Shown here piece by piece: positions 1-7,096 of a stretch of 13,245 nt of DNA. The notes beneath the pieces are model-generated. The model did no database searches and was not told where the DNA came from. It saw only the letters and a program-made list of their open reading frames with translations. The stretch is taken from assembly GCA_047625765.1 (NCBI GenBank), contig JBLHRE010000035.1, forward strand, positions 1 to 13,245. The letters are read 5' to 3'. Origin of the DNA: JBLHRE01 sp047625765 (GTDB taxonomy: Bacteria > Bacteroidota > Bacteroidia > Flavobacteriales > JBLHRE01). Both the position numbers and the translations under genes were made by a program. Numbering within the stretch: position 1 is the first letter of the stretch; the number at the start of each line of letters is the position of its first letter.

Positions 1-1580
1 ACCCCTTCATCGACATAAGCAACCCCTAAATAGTCTACCCTATGAAATTGTAATACACTCGCTATTTCTGCACTTCCTGTACCATAAGAAAAGGCCTTAA
101 CCATTACCATTACTTTGACCTCTGGCTTTAGAAGCGACTTGAAATATTGAAAATTATGGATCAAGGCATTTAAATTTACCTCTAATGTAGTCGTATGAGC
201 CTTTTGCGATAACAATTGCCCGATGTCCTCAAAAGTAAATTTCCTTGCTCCTTTTAAAAGAATCGTTTCATTTTCGAATGTAAGACTCTCTATGGCTGAA
301 ATAAGCTTTGCGGTGTCTTCATAAAACAAGCAAGGGAGCTTAAATTCTGAGGCAAATTCATTTATTTTAGCGCCAACCCCAATCAACCTATCAACCTCGT
401 ACTTCACTAATAAAGTCGCAACTTCATCGTACAAATCTTTATCAGACAAGGTACTGTCGAGCATATCAGACAAAATAACTGTAGTTTTCTCTGACTGCTG
501 TTGTTGATTGACAAAATCTAGGGCGATTTTAAAAGACTCCAAATCGGAAGAGTATACATCAGAAATCAAGAGGCAATTATTAACTCCCGATTTCATCTCC
601 AATCTCATAGCGACAGGAACCAAAAGCTTCATTCCTCTTTTAATCTCCTTTTGTTCTAAACCTAAAAACAATAAGGAAGCCCAACAATGTACAGCATTTT
701 CCAAGGAAGCTTTATCGGTAAACGGAATTTCTATCTCCATTTCTACCCCTTTAAACAATGCCTTGATTGCCGTTTTAGAATCTGCACTTTCTATCTTTAG
801 TATTTGCAAATCTGCTGGAAAGTAAGCCGACCAAGTGAATCGTTTTTTTAATGCGATTCCTGATGACTGAATTTCTTTATGCACTGCCATATGGTCTAGG
901 CAATAAATCAGTCGATCCGATGATTTAAATAATTGTAATTTCTCTCTTATTTTTTGTTGGTCGCTTTCAAAATAACGACCATGTGCTTGTCCAATATTTG
1001 TAAATATACCAACCGTTGGGCGAATCATAGGTTCCAATAATTGCATTTCGTCTGGTTGCGAAATTCCTGACTCCAGAATGGCAATTTCGTGCATCTCATC
1101 CATCTGTAATACAGAGATAGGTACACCCACTTGAGAATTATAACTTTTTGGACTACGCGTAACCTTTCTGGTATGTTGTAAAATCTGAAACAACCATTCT
1201 TTTACTATGGTTTTCCCATTAGATCCTGTTATTCCAATTACCGGAATATCGAATAAAGACCTATGAAATCTAGCTAAAGCCTGCAATGCAGCTAAAGCAT
1301 TCTCTACGATTAAAAAATTCGCTTGATCGAAAAGGAAGCGGTCTTTAGGCATTTGCTGCACCAAAAAATTACGAATCCCCTTCTCATAAAGTTCCGATAT
1401 GTAATCTGCTCCATTATGTCTGGAACCTTTGATTGCAATAAACAGCACACCATCGGTAGCCGATATTTTTCGACTATCAATTAAAATGTCAGAAATAACC
1501 GTTTTATGCGAGACCCCACTACATCCGGCTCCTACAGCCGATTCTATTTCTGATATTGTATGTGTTTTAACTTTTAACAT
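1..1580 (-). CDS. murF: MurF-Alr fusion: UDP-MurNAc-tripeptide:D-Ala-D-Ala ligase / alanine racemase (3' part missing)
   Basis: This cytoplasmic bifunctional enzyme should make D-alanine (racemase half) and ligate D-Ala-D-Ala to the UDP-MurNAc-tripeptide (MurF half). The frame is open from an ATG at 1580 to the window edge, giving 526 codons. The MurF part (about 1-455) has the ATP-binding loop GITGSNGKT with Lys123, then SPKSYNSQVGVP and ESGISQPDEM. The racemase begins with almost no linker near residue 463 (LEVNLNALIHN). Its PLP-lysine motif is VKAFSYGTG, with Lys at residue 495. Such fusions are characteristic of Bacteroidota and are normally a little over 800 residues, so roughly a third, including the C-terminal racemase domain, lies outside the window. 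The ATG follows the tdk stop after one base (TGA-a-ATG), which implies co-transcription and probably coupled translation. Identity is very secure; the end is unknown. Confidence 0.95.
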   Translation of the reverse strand, partial: MLKVKTHTISEIESAVGAGCSGVSHKTVISDILIDSRKISATDGVLFIAIKGSRHNGADYISELYEKGIRNFLVQQMPKDRFLFDQANFLIVENALAALQALARFHRSLFDIPVIGITGSNGKTIVKEWLFQILQHTRKVTRSPKSYNSQVGVPISVLQMDEMHEIAILESGISQPDEMQLLEPMIRPTVGIFTNIGQAHGRYFESDQQKIREKLQLFKSSDRLIYCLDHMAVHKEIQSSGIALKKRFTWSAYFPADLQILKIESADSKTAIKALFKGVEMEIEIPFTDKASLENAVHCWASLLFLGLEQKEIKRGMKLLVPVAMRLEMKSGVNNCLLISDVYSSDLESFKIALDFVNQQQQSEKTTVILSDMLDSTLSDKDLYDEVATLLVKYEVDRLIGVGAKINEFASEFKLPCLFYEDTAKLISAIESLTFENETILLKGARKFTFEDIGQLLSQKAHTTTLEVNLNALIHNFQYFKSLLKPEVKVMVMVKAFSYGTGSAEIASVLQFHRVDYLGVAYVDEG

Positions 1581-1581
1581 T

Positions 1582-2148
1582 TCATTGATTGAAGCAATTT
1601 CTGCATAATGGTTGGTACATCTCTTGAGAACCCAAAATAACCTTTTGCTTTTCGGTAGATTTCCGAAAAGAATAATGCGCTAAATTGCCACACTGCTGAC
1701 AAATTGCATGAACCTTTGTTACAAATTCTGCAATTGCCATTAATCCGGGCATTGGACCAAAGGGCCTACCTTTAAAATCCATATCCAATCCCGCAACTAT
1801 TACGCGCACTCCGGCATTTGCCAATTTATTAACCGATACAATAATATCATCATCAAAAAACTGAGCTTCATCAATACCCACAACATCAACTTGGTCTGCT
1901 AATAACACCAATTGCCCTGCGGTATCTATTACAGTAGATCGGATAGACTTACTATCGTGCGAAACAATTTCGTCTTCAGAATAACGGGTATCGACTTGCG
2001 GCTTAAAAATCTCTACCTTTTGCCTTGCAATTTGGGCCCGTTTTAATCTGCGAATTAATTCTTCTGTTTTACCAGAAAACATCGATCCGCATATAGCCTC
2101 TACCCAACCGCTACGTTCTTTTTGTGTAAGAGAATTTTCTAAAAACAT
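1582..2148 (-). CDS. tdk: Thymidine kinase, type II (zinc-binding)
   Basis: Cytosolic salvage enzyme phosphorylating thymidine to dTMP with ATP. Numbering from the ATG at 2148 (188 residues), it shows the P-loop GSMFSGKT at 21-28, DEAQFF at 93-98 with the likely catalytic base Glu94, and the GLDMDFKG segment at 120-127. It also has two Cys pairs, CQQC at 150-153 and CRNC at 182-185, forming the structural zinc site of type II kinases. Length and motifs are complete. The frame stays open upstream to a TTG at 2181. I chose the ATG because related proteins start with a similar MFLEN sequence (from memory) and because the TTG lies inside a promoter-like box at 2179-2186. The gene leads a tdk-murF/alr operon, with one base between the genes. 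Confidence 0.95.
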   Translation of the reverse strand: MFLENSLTQKERSGWVEAICGSMFSGKTEELIRRLKRAQIARQKVEIFKPQVDTRYSEDEIVSHDSKSIRSTVIDTAGQLVLLADQVDVVGIDEAQFFDDDIIVSVNKLANAGVRVIVAGLDMDFKGRPFGPMPGLMAIAEFVTKVHAICQQCGNLAHYSFRKSTEKQKVILGSQEMYQPLCRNCFNQ

Positions 2149-2166
2149 TCTATTTCGCTTAAACCT

Positions 2167-2196
2167 TTTGTACGCAAACAAATCTAAATAAATTTG
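2167..2196 (+). promoter_or_regulatory. Promoter for the operon starting at 2220
   Basis: TAAATTTG at 2189-2196 matches the Bacteroidota -7 consensus TAnnTTTG exactly. TTTG at 2167-2170 lies 18 bases upstream, the expected place for the -33 element. The predicted transcription start is near 2203, leaving a leader of about 17 bases before the ATG at 2220. The box is separated from the divergent tdk box by only two bases, so the two promoters probably compete for polymerase. Confidence 0.6.
2179..2186 (-). promoter_or_regulatory. Promoter -7 box for tdk-murF/alr
   Basis: On the minus strand this reads TAGATTTG, an exact match to the Bacteroidota -7 consensus TAnnTTTG. It would place the transcription start near 2172 and give a leader of about 24 bases before the tdk ATG at 2148. 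A TTTG that could act as the -33 element lies at 2202-2205, but the 15-base spacer is shorter than the usual 18-20 or so, which lowers confidence. Confidence 0.5.
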
Positions 2197-2219
2197 CTTC
2201 GCAAAAAATCTGCATCGTT

Positions 2220-2846
2220 ATGTCAAAAGAAGCCTTCAAAAAAGAGATTAATCAACTCTGCCAATCTATCATGGACTCCGATCTTGATCAACAAGCTAGC
2301 CTTATGATTCACAAGATGGGTAAGGTGTACAATCATCTCTTGGTTTATAATTACCTGAACCAACAGGATTCAATTTCAGAAATAGACAAGCCTGTAAATG
2401 AGTCTATTGAAAAGGATACGGAAGTAGTTAAACCTGAAATAGCACCTGAAGTAACACCCCTTATTCCAATTATTGATACCGAAGAATCAGAGGAAAAGGA
2501 GAGCGTAAAACCTGAAATTATCCTTGACAAAAAGGAAGATATTGTAAAAGAAGAAGCAGTAAAAATTGATGCCCCCGAAGACAAACCTGCTGCAACAGTT
2601 TACGAACGATTGGCTACTAAACAGCAATTAAGCATCGGTTTAAATGACAAATTTGCCTTTATCCGCGATTTGTTTGATGGTAATGCTGAAGATTTTAGAA
2701 AGGTAATGGAAGAAATTAGTAAATTCAACAATGCCGAAGAAGCGAAAAGTTTTTTCTCTTTACAAGTTGCCACAAAACATTCTTGGGGAGAAGAACAAGA
2801 AGAAACCATTCAAAGATTCTTAAACATCATTGAAAGACGCGTTTAA
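2220..2846 (+). CDS. Uncharacterised Bacteroidota protein with acidic linker
   Basis: No function can be named. The 208-residue product has three parts. A predicted helical N-terminal segment (about 1-55) is rich in Gln, Leu and Lys. A low-complexity Pro/Glu/Lys/Val linker (about 56-135) repeats VKPEI twice. A C-terminal module (about 136-208) contains YERLATKQQLSIGLNDKFAF, then RDLFDGNAEDF, and ends in an RFLNIIERR helix. There is no signal peptide, so it is probably cytoplasmic. I recall similar C-terminal modules (IGLNDrF.FI..LF.G) in unnamed proteins of this phylum, but cannot check. It is first in an operon with an M28 peptidase, rsmI and DAHP synthase, starting just after a good promoter. 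The ATG at 2220 is the natural start; no Shine-Dalgarno site is visible. Confidence 0.85.
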   Translation: MSKEAFKKEINQLCQSIMDSDLDQQASLMIHKMGKVYNHLLVYNYLNQQDSISEIDKPVNESIEKDTEVVKPEIAPEVTPLIPIIDTEESEEKESVKPEIILDKKEDIVKEEAVKIDAPEDKPAATVYERLATKQQLSIGLNDKFAFIRDLFDGNAEDFRKVMEEISKFNNAEEAKSFFSLQVATKHSWGEEQEETIQRFLNIIERRV

Positions 2847-2847
2847 T

Positions 2848-4113
2848 ATGATGAACATAAGATTGCTTTTAGCTTTTCTAAGCTTTGCCACAATTCCCAG
2901 TGCTGCCCAAGATTTAAAGTACGCCAAAGAAGTATTGCATAAACTATGTAGCCCCGAACTAAACGGAAGGGGTTATGTGAATTATGGCGACCATCAAGCT
3001 GCGCTTTATTTAAGCAAGCAGTATAAAAAATGGGAGATCAAATCTTTTGACAACACTTATTTTCAAGGCTTCTCATTTAATGTGAACAGTTTCCCTGGGG
3101 CTATGACCGTCCACCTGAACGATCAAAAATTAAACCCTGGAGTTGATTATATCGTAGATCCAGAAAGTGCTAGCATTAATAAAGAATTTGAGGTTGTAGT
3201 ACTTAAGAAGGATTTGATAGGGAATTCCAAAAAGTGGACGAAAAAGCTTGCAAAAGCAACCGAAGATCAAATATTAATTTTCGATTTTGAAGATGTCGAT
3301 GCTGAGCAAGCCACTAAAATGAAGGAGATTTGGGCTAATCCAAAACCTTTTGGTGCTAAAGCACGATTAGAACCAACAAAGTTAACTTGGTCTGTTGGTC
3401 GAAATCAAATAAAAGTACCTGCACTCACAATTTTAAAATCTTCATGGCCGAAAAAGGTTAAGAAGATGAGATTAAAAATTGAGGCTAAAATGCTTTATCA
3501 GCATGAAGCACAGAATGTTATTGGGTATATAGAAGGTACAGAACAACCTGATAGTTTCATTCTATTTACTGCACATTACGATCACCTTGGTCGTATGGGT
3601 GCCGAAACCTATTTCCCAGGAGCGAATGATAATGCTAGTGGCACGAGTATGCTTTTACAGATGGCTGCTTATTACAGCTTATACCCCCCAAAGTACTCTA
3701 TTGCATTTATCTGTTTTGCAGGAGAGGAAGCTGGCCTATTAGGCTCTTCTTTTTATGTGAAAAACCCCTTGTTCTCTTTAGATAAAATTCGTTTTGTAAT
3801 TAACATGGATATTTTTGGAACAGGAGATGAGGGTATAACAGTGGTAAACGCAAAGGATCAAGCCAAAGAATTTGAAATCCTAACCAGTATTAACGATTCA
3901 AAATCTTACCTCACCAAAATTAAACCGAGAGGACAAACACAGAATTCGGATCATTACCCTTTTAGTGTACAAGGAGTACCTGCGGTATTTATTTATACCA
4001 TGGGAGGGATAAAAGCATATCACGATGTTTTCGACAAGTCGGAAACGTTACCTTTAGATGCATATGAGTCATTGTTCCGATTATTAAGGGACTTCACAGA
4101 TCAACTACAATAA
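2848..4113 (+). CDS. Exported M28-family zinc metallopeptidase
   Basis: Probable aminopeptidase acting outside the cytoplasm. From the ATG at 2848 (421 residues), a signal peptide covers about 1-20 and ends SAA before Gln21. The catalytic domain lies in the C-terminal half and has the full two-zinc set: His243 (AHYDHLG), Asp261 (GANDNASG), Glu293 and Glu294 (AGEEAGLLGS), Asp321 (NMDIFG) and His392 (AYHDVFD). Residues 30-225 are a less conserved N-terminal region that probably packs against the catalytic domain. The frame extends to a TTG at 2830, overlapping the previous gene, but that would put charged residues before the signal peptide. The ATG follows the previous stop after one base (TAA-t-ATG). 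A second ATG directly follows the first. Substrate is unknown; the family assignment is secure. Confidence 0.93.
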   Translation: MMNIRLLLAFLSFATIPSAAQDLKYAKEVLHKLCSPELNGRGYVNYGDHQAALYLSKQYKKWEIKSFDNTYFQGFSFNVNSFPGAMTVHLNDQKLNPGVDYIVDPESASINKEFEVVVLKKDLIGNSKKWTKKLAKATEDQILIFDFEDVDAEQATKMKEIWANPKPFGAKARLEPTKLTWSVGRNQIKVPALTILKSSWPKKVKKMRLKIEAKMLYQHEAQNVIGYIEGTEQPDSFILFTAHYDHLGRMGAETYFPGANDNASGTSMLLQMAAYYSLYPPKYSIAFICFAGEEAGLLGSSFYVKNPLFSLDKIRFVINMDIFGTGDEGITVVNAKDQAKEFEILTSINDSKSYLTKIKPRGQTQNSDHYPFSVQGVPAVFIYTMGGIKAYHDVFDKSETLPLDAYESLFRLLRDFTDQLQ

Positions 4114-4117
4114 TAAG

Positions 4118-4789
4118 ATGGGTAAGTTATATTTAGTTCCTACACCAATTGGCAACCTTCAAGACATGACATTTAGAGCTATTGAAGTTTTAAAGTCTGT
4201 TCAATTGATACTGGCAGAAGACACCCGGACCAGTGTTAAATTGCTGAAACATTTTGATATCGATACGCACATGCGATCGCATCATATGCACAATGAGCAC
4301 AAAACTACCGACAACATTATTGGAGAACTAAAATCAGGTATAGACATTGCGCTAATTAGTGATGCTGGTACGCCTGCAATTTCGGACCCTGGATTTTTAT
4401 TGGCAAGAGCATGCGTCAAAGCAGGCATTGAAATTGAGTGTTTACCGGGTGCAACTGCTTTTGTGCCTGCATTGGCAAACTCGGGTTTACCCTGCGAACG
4501 CTTTACTTTTGAAGGATTCTTACCCGTTAAAAAAGGCCGCCAAACGCGCCTAAGCAAATTAGCAGAAGAGGAACGAACCATGATTTTTTATGAGTCTCCT
4601 CATAAATTATTAAAAACGCTTGGCCACTTTTGCGAAACGTTTGGCGCTGACAGACAAGCAAGTATTTCGAGAGAAATTTCTAAACTGCACGAAGAAACAG
4701 TACGCGGAAGTTTAGAAGAAATAAAAGCACATTTCGAAGAAAAAGCACCTAGAGGTGAGTTTGTAATGGTAGTTGCTGGAAAGAAATAA
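4118..4789 (+). CDS. rsmI: 16S rRNA (cytidine1402-2'-O)-methyltransferase RsmI
   Basis: It methylates the 2'-hydroxyl of C1402 in the decoding centre of 16S rRNA, using S-adenosylmethionine. The 223-residue protein is a tetrapyrrole-methylase-fold enzyme. It opens with LYLVPTPIGNLQDMTFRA, then AEDTRTSVKLLKHF near 34-47, LISDAGTPAISDPG near 80-93, and the conserved CLPGATAFVPALANSGLP with FEGFLPVKKGRQ behind it. YESPHKL and the SREISKLHEETVRGSL segment complete the family signature. It ends soon after GEFVMVVAG, so it lacks the extra C-terminal region of the 286-residue E. coli enzyme; short forms are usual in this phylum as I recall. It sits 4 bases after the M28 peptidase and 1 base before the DAHP synthase gene, so it is co-transcribed with unrelated functions. 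Confidence 0.96.
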   Translation: MGKLYLVPTPIGNLQDMTFRAIEVLKSVQLILAEDTRTSVKLLKHFDIDTHMRSHHMHNEHKTTDNIIGELKSGIDIALISDAGTPAISDPGFLLARACVKAGIEIECLPGATAFVPALANSGLPCERFTFEGFLPVKKGRQTRLSKLAEEERTMIFYESPHKLLKTLGHFCETFGADRQASISREISKLHEETVRGSLEEIKAHFEEKAPRGEFVMVVAGKK

Positions 4790-4790
4790 T

Positions 4791-5846
4791 ATGAGTTGGA
4801 TAAATAAAGACAAACCCTATATCATTGCTGGCCCTTGCAGTGCCGAGAGCGAACTGCAATTATTGCAAACAGCCAAGCAATTACAGGCTATTGGCAAAGT
4901 ATCGGCAATAAGAGCTGGTGTCTGGAAACCCAGAACGCGTCCAGGATCTTTTGAAGGGATAGGTGTACCCGCTTTAGATTGGCTTTCTACTGTTAAAAAA
5001 GAAACAGGCCTTTCAGTAATGACAGAGGTAGGAAACCCGCATCATGTTGAGGCAGCATTAAAAGCAGGTATAGATCAATTATGGATTGGTGCAAGAACTA
5101 CAGTAAACCCTTTTTATGTACAAGAAATTGCAGAAGCATTAAAAGGCGTAGATATTCCTGTAATGGTTAAAAACCCAATCCACCCAGAAATTGGATTATG
5201 GATTGGTGCTATAGAGCGTTTTCAGACCGTAGGTATTTCTAACATTGCTGCAATACATAGAGGTTTTTACACTTACGAAAGTGCTCCCTTTAGAAACGAA
5301 CCTAAATGGGAAATTGCCATTGAATTGCGCCATTTAGCACCAAATATTCCAATAATTTGCGACCCTAGCCACATCGCTGGCAAACCCGAACTTATTAAAG
5401 AGGTAAGCCAAACAGCTTTTGATTTAAACTTTGATGGATTGATGGTAGAATCTCATTTCCAACCAGAAAGAGCATTGAGTGATAAAGAACAACAGGTTAC
5501 TCCTAAATTTCTTGCACAACTTTTAGATGAGTTGGTGATAAGGTCCGACTCTTCTGACAACACTGAATTTCAAGAACATTTGCGGTTGCTTCGAACTAAA
5601 ATAGACCAAATAGACATGGATTTGTTGCAAGTGCTGGCTAAACGCATGAATATTACAGCAGAGATTGGGAAATTCAAACAAGCCAATAACGTAACCATTT
5701 TCCAATTAAACCGTTGGTTCGAAATTTTAGAATCTAGAAAAGACTGGGGCACTTCTAAAGGTTTGTCTGAGAACTTTGTATACGAGCTATATCAACTAAT
5801 TCACAAGAACTCTATTCGTGTGCAAACAGATGTGATGAAACCTTAA
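4791..5846 (+). CDS. Bifunctional DAHP synthase (type I-beta) / chorismate mutase
   Basis: The N-terminal domain (about 8-250) condenses phosphoenolpyruvate with erythrose 4-phosphate, the first step of the shikimate pathway. The C-terminal AroQ-type domain (about 260-346) converts chorismate to prephenate. Visible motifs are GPCSAES (14-20), RAGVWKPRTRPGSF from 41, VKNP (126-129), HRG (156-158), CDPSH (190-194) and VESH (219-222). Likely metal ligands are Cys16, His194, Glu220 and Asp231; the His-Glu and Glu-Asp spacings (26 and 11) equal those I recall for Thermotoga DAHP synthase. In the mutase, Arg268, Arg285, Lys296, Arg308 and Gln345 align with E. coli active-site residues, but two others differ (see findings). 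The fused mutase often provides feedback control of DAHP synthase by prephenate-pathway ligands. The ATG at 4791 (one base after rsmI) is preferred to an upstream TTG at 4773. The stop shares TTAA with the convergent gene. Confidence 0.94.
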   Translation: MSWINKDKPYIIAGPCSAESELQLLQTAKQLQAIGKVSAIRAGVWKPRTRPGSFEGIGVPALDWLSTVKKETGLSVMTEVGNPHHVEAALKAGIDQLWIGARTTVNPFYVQEIAEALKGVDIPVMVKNPIHPEIGLWIGAIERFQTVGISNIAAIHRGFYTYESAPFRNEPKWEIAIELRHLAPNIPIICDPSHIAGKPELIKEVSQTAFDLNFDGLMVESHFQPERALSDKEQQVTPKFLAQLLDELVIRSDSSDNTEFQEHLRLLRTKIDQIDMDLLQVLAKRMNITAEIGKFKQANNVTIFQLNRWFEILESRKDWGTSKGLSENFVYELYQLIHKNSIRVQTDVMKP

Positions 5847-6352
5847 CGCTGCATCTTCTCTATGGTAATGCCCCTCCCCTCAAATTGAACCAGAATATTT
5901 TCTGATTCAGGTAAAGTTTTGAATCCATTTTTCAAATACACTGATTTAGCCGCGGGATTGCCTTCTAAGACATACAATTGCAATGGAGATTTGGGGTATT
6001 TTTCATCGGCAATAACACAGAGCTGGGCTAGCCATTGCAATCCTAAGCCCTGTCCTCTTACTTTCTTGTCTACAGCAATCCAACCCAGTCTTGGTGGTAC
6101 CACATTGTCTGGCGGAATAATTTTGCCTAAAGCAATACAGGTATTGTTTTGCCACCCTGTAACAAAATAGCGGGGAGGGAATTTGGCTAAAAAAGCCTGT
6201 AGATCTCTCCAAATTAGGGGGTAAGTAATCGTTGGGCCAAAACATTGGAAAACCTCGAAAGGTGTACTAAACCAGGTTTTGAATAATTCAAAATCCGATT
6301 CAGTCACCTCTTTGATTTTAAGCAATTCCCCTTTCTTTTCGAATGCTCTCAT
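5843..6352 (-). CDS. GNAT-family N-acetyltransferase
   Basis: A cytoplasmic acetyl-CoA-dependent N-acyltransferase of 169 residues; the substrate cannot be inferred. The acetyl-CoA pyrophosphate loop is VRGQGLG at 98-104 (R-G-x-G-x-G type), preceded by the strand LGWIAVD. The C-terminal motif VLEGNPAAKSVYLKNGFK (about 128-145) is typical of GNAT proteins. The ATG at 6352 makes the first 35 bases overlap the end of the upstream djlA-like gene. A later TTG (residue 10) or GTG (residue 16) would reduce the overlap, but the fold appears to begin around residue 11, so the ATG is kept. It is probably translated from the djlA-like transcript. Its TAA stop overlaps the TAA of the convergent DAHP synthase gene by four bases. 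Confidence 0.85.
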   Translation of the reverse strand: MRAFEKKGELLKIKEVTESDFELFKTWFSTPFEVFQCFGPTITYPLIWRDLQAFLAKFPPRYFVTGWQNNTCIALGKIIPPDNVVPPRLGWIAVDKKVRGQGLGLQWLAQLCVIADEKYPKSPLQLYVLEGNPAAKSVYLKNGFKTLPESENILVQFEGRGITIEKMQR

Positions 6353-7046
6353 AAGCCTCTTGCACCTTTTTAAATTTCTCGTTGGCTTCGCCTTGTAAAG
6401 CCTCTCCTAAATGTGCTACTCTATCGGGATGGAATTTTTTCGCCATTTTACGGTAAGCTTTCTTCAGTTCATCATCGCTTACATTGGTGTCAATTTCCAA
6501 AATTTTGTACGAAGCATCAACACTTTTAAAGAACATTGCTTTTAACGATTCAAAATCATGCAAGTTGATGTTAAAGTAATTCGCTGTGGTTTGAATCACT
6601 CTTAATTCCGTTTCGTGTACATGCCCATCGGCATTAGCCAAGCCAAACAAGAAATGAATCAATTGCAATCTTGAAGCATGTGGCATATACTGGCGTATTT
6701 GCGTACATACCTTTTGCAAAGAAACCTCTTCCTTCATCATTTCGTTGAACATCTTAAAACTTAGATTGGCTCTTTCTTTGCCAAAAAGTTTGATAAAATG
6801 ATTGCGCACAAAATCCAACTCACTTTGCTGAACTTTTCCGTCTGCTTTAATTACGATGGACGAAAGTACCAAAAGACTCATTTCAAAATCATTGGCAGAT
6901 TTCCCTTGACTCGATTTAACATATTCGTTTACAGAACTGCTTTGTGAATCTAAGAATGTACCTAAAGCAAAACCAATCATCCCTCCAATAGGACCACCCA
7001 ATGTCCATCCTAAAATCCCTGCAAACCATTTTTTATTTTTTGCCAT
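6318..7046 (-). CDS. DjlA-like membrane co-chaperone (TerB plus J domain)
   Basis: A 242-residue protein with the domain order of E. coli DjlA, a membrane-anchored J protein that stimulates DnaK. A Gly-rich hydrophobic N-terminus (about 7-33, GWTLGGPIGGMIGFALG) is the likely membrane segment. A TerB-like helical domain (about 53-165) carries two ADG acidic turns, IKADGKVQQSE and NADGHVHETE. The C-terminal J domain (about 177-240) has HPD at 206-208 and ends YESIRKERGIA, much as DjlA ends. The J domain at the extreme C-terminus would face the cytoplasm. The ATG at 7046 is preferred to a TTG at 7103, which would overlap the divergent gene; the purine run AAAGAGAG just upstream is one of the few Shine-Dalgarno-like sites here. 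It overlaps the next gene by 35 bases. Bacterial annotations often call such proteins TerB-family; direct tellurite resistance is not implied. Confidence 0.88.
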   Translation of the reverse strand: MAKNKKWFAGILGWTLGGPIGGMIGFALGTFLDSQSSSVNEYVKSSQGKSANDFEMSLLVLSSIVIKADGKVQQSELDFVRNHFIKLFGKERANLSFKMFNEMMKEEVSLQKVCTQIRQYMPHASRLQLIHFLFGLANADGHVHETELRVIQTTANYFNINLHDFESLKAMFFKSVDASYKILEIDTNVSDDELKKAYRKMAKKFHPDRVAHLGEALQGEANEKFKKVQEAYESIRKERGIA

Positions 7047-7055
7047 AGCTCTCTT

Positions 7056-7079
7056 TACAATTGTATATTTTGTGGCCAC
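7056..7079. repeat. Two short perfect palindromes between divergent genes
   Basis: The 50-base gap between the djlA-like gene and the DUF1853-like gene contains TACAATTGTA at 7056-7065 and GTGGCCAC at 7072-7079, separated by 6 bases. Both are perfectly self-complementary. They could be operator half-sites for a dimeric regulator of either gene, but short palindromes arise easily by chance in AT-rich DNA, particularly the first one. Confidence 0.3.
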
Positions 7080-7086
7080 GAATATA
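7079..7086 (-). promoter_or_regulatory. Possible -7 box for the djlA-like gene
   Basis: On the minus strand this reads TATATTCG, one mismatch from TAnnTTTG. A start of transcription near 7072 would leave a leader of about 25 bases before the ATG at 7046. I found no convincing -33 element, and no exact -7 box for the divergent plus-strand gene, so this is tentative. Confidence 0.25.
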
Positions 7087-7096
7087 TTAAGAATCC

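Noticed and set aside
508..825. Plus-strand open frame of 105 codons
   Set aside because: It lies wholly antisense to the MurF coding part, which has clear family motifs, and its translation shows no recognisable domain.
2351..2809. Two minus-strand open frames inside the 2220 gene
   Set aside because: Serine-rich reverse readings of the acidic linker and C-terminal module, with no supporting start region or motifs.
3550..4050. M28 protein as the glutaminyl cyclase that would modify the exported proteins
   Set aside because: Bacterial glutaminyl cyclases also belong to the M28 fold, but AHYDHLG, GANDNASG and AGEEAGLLGS with a full two-zinc set fit an aminopeptidase better.
6318..7046. Tellurite resistance function for the TerB-domain protein
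   Set aside because: The C-terminal J domain and Gly-rich membrane segment point to a DjlA-like co-chaperone, and no other ter genes are nearby.
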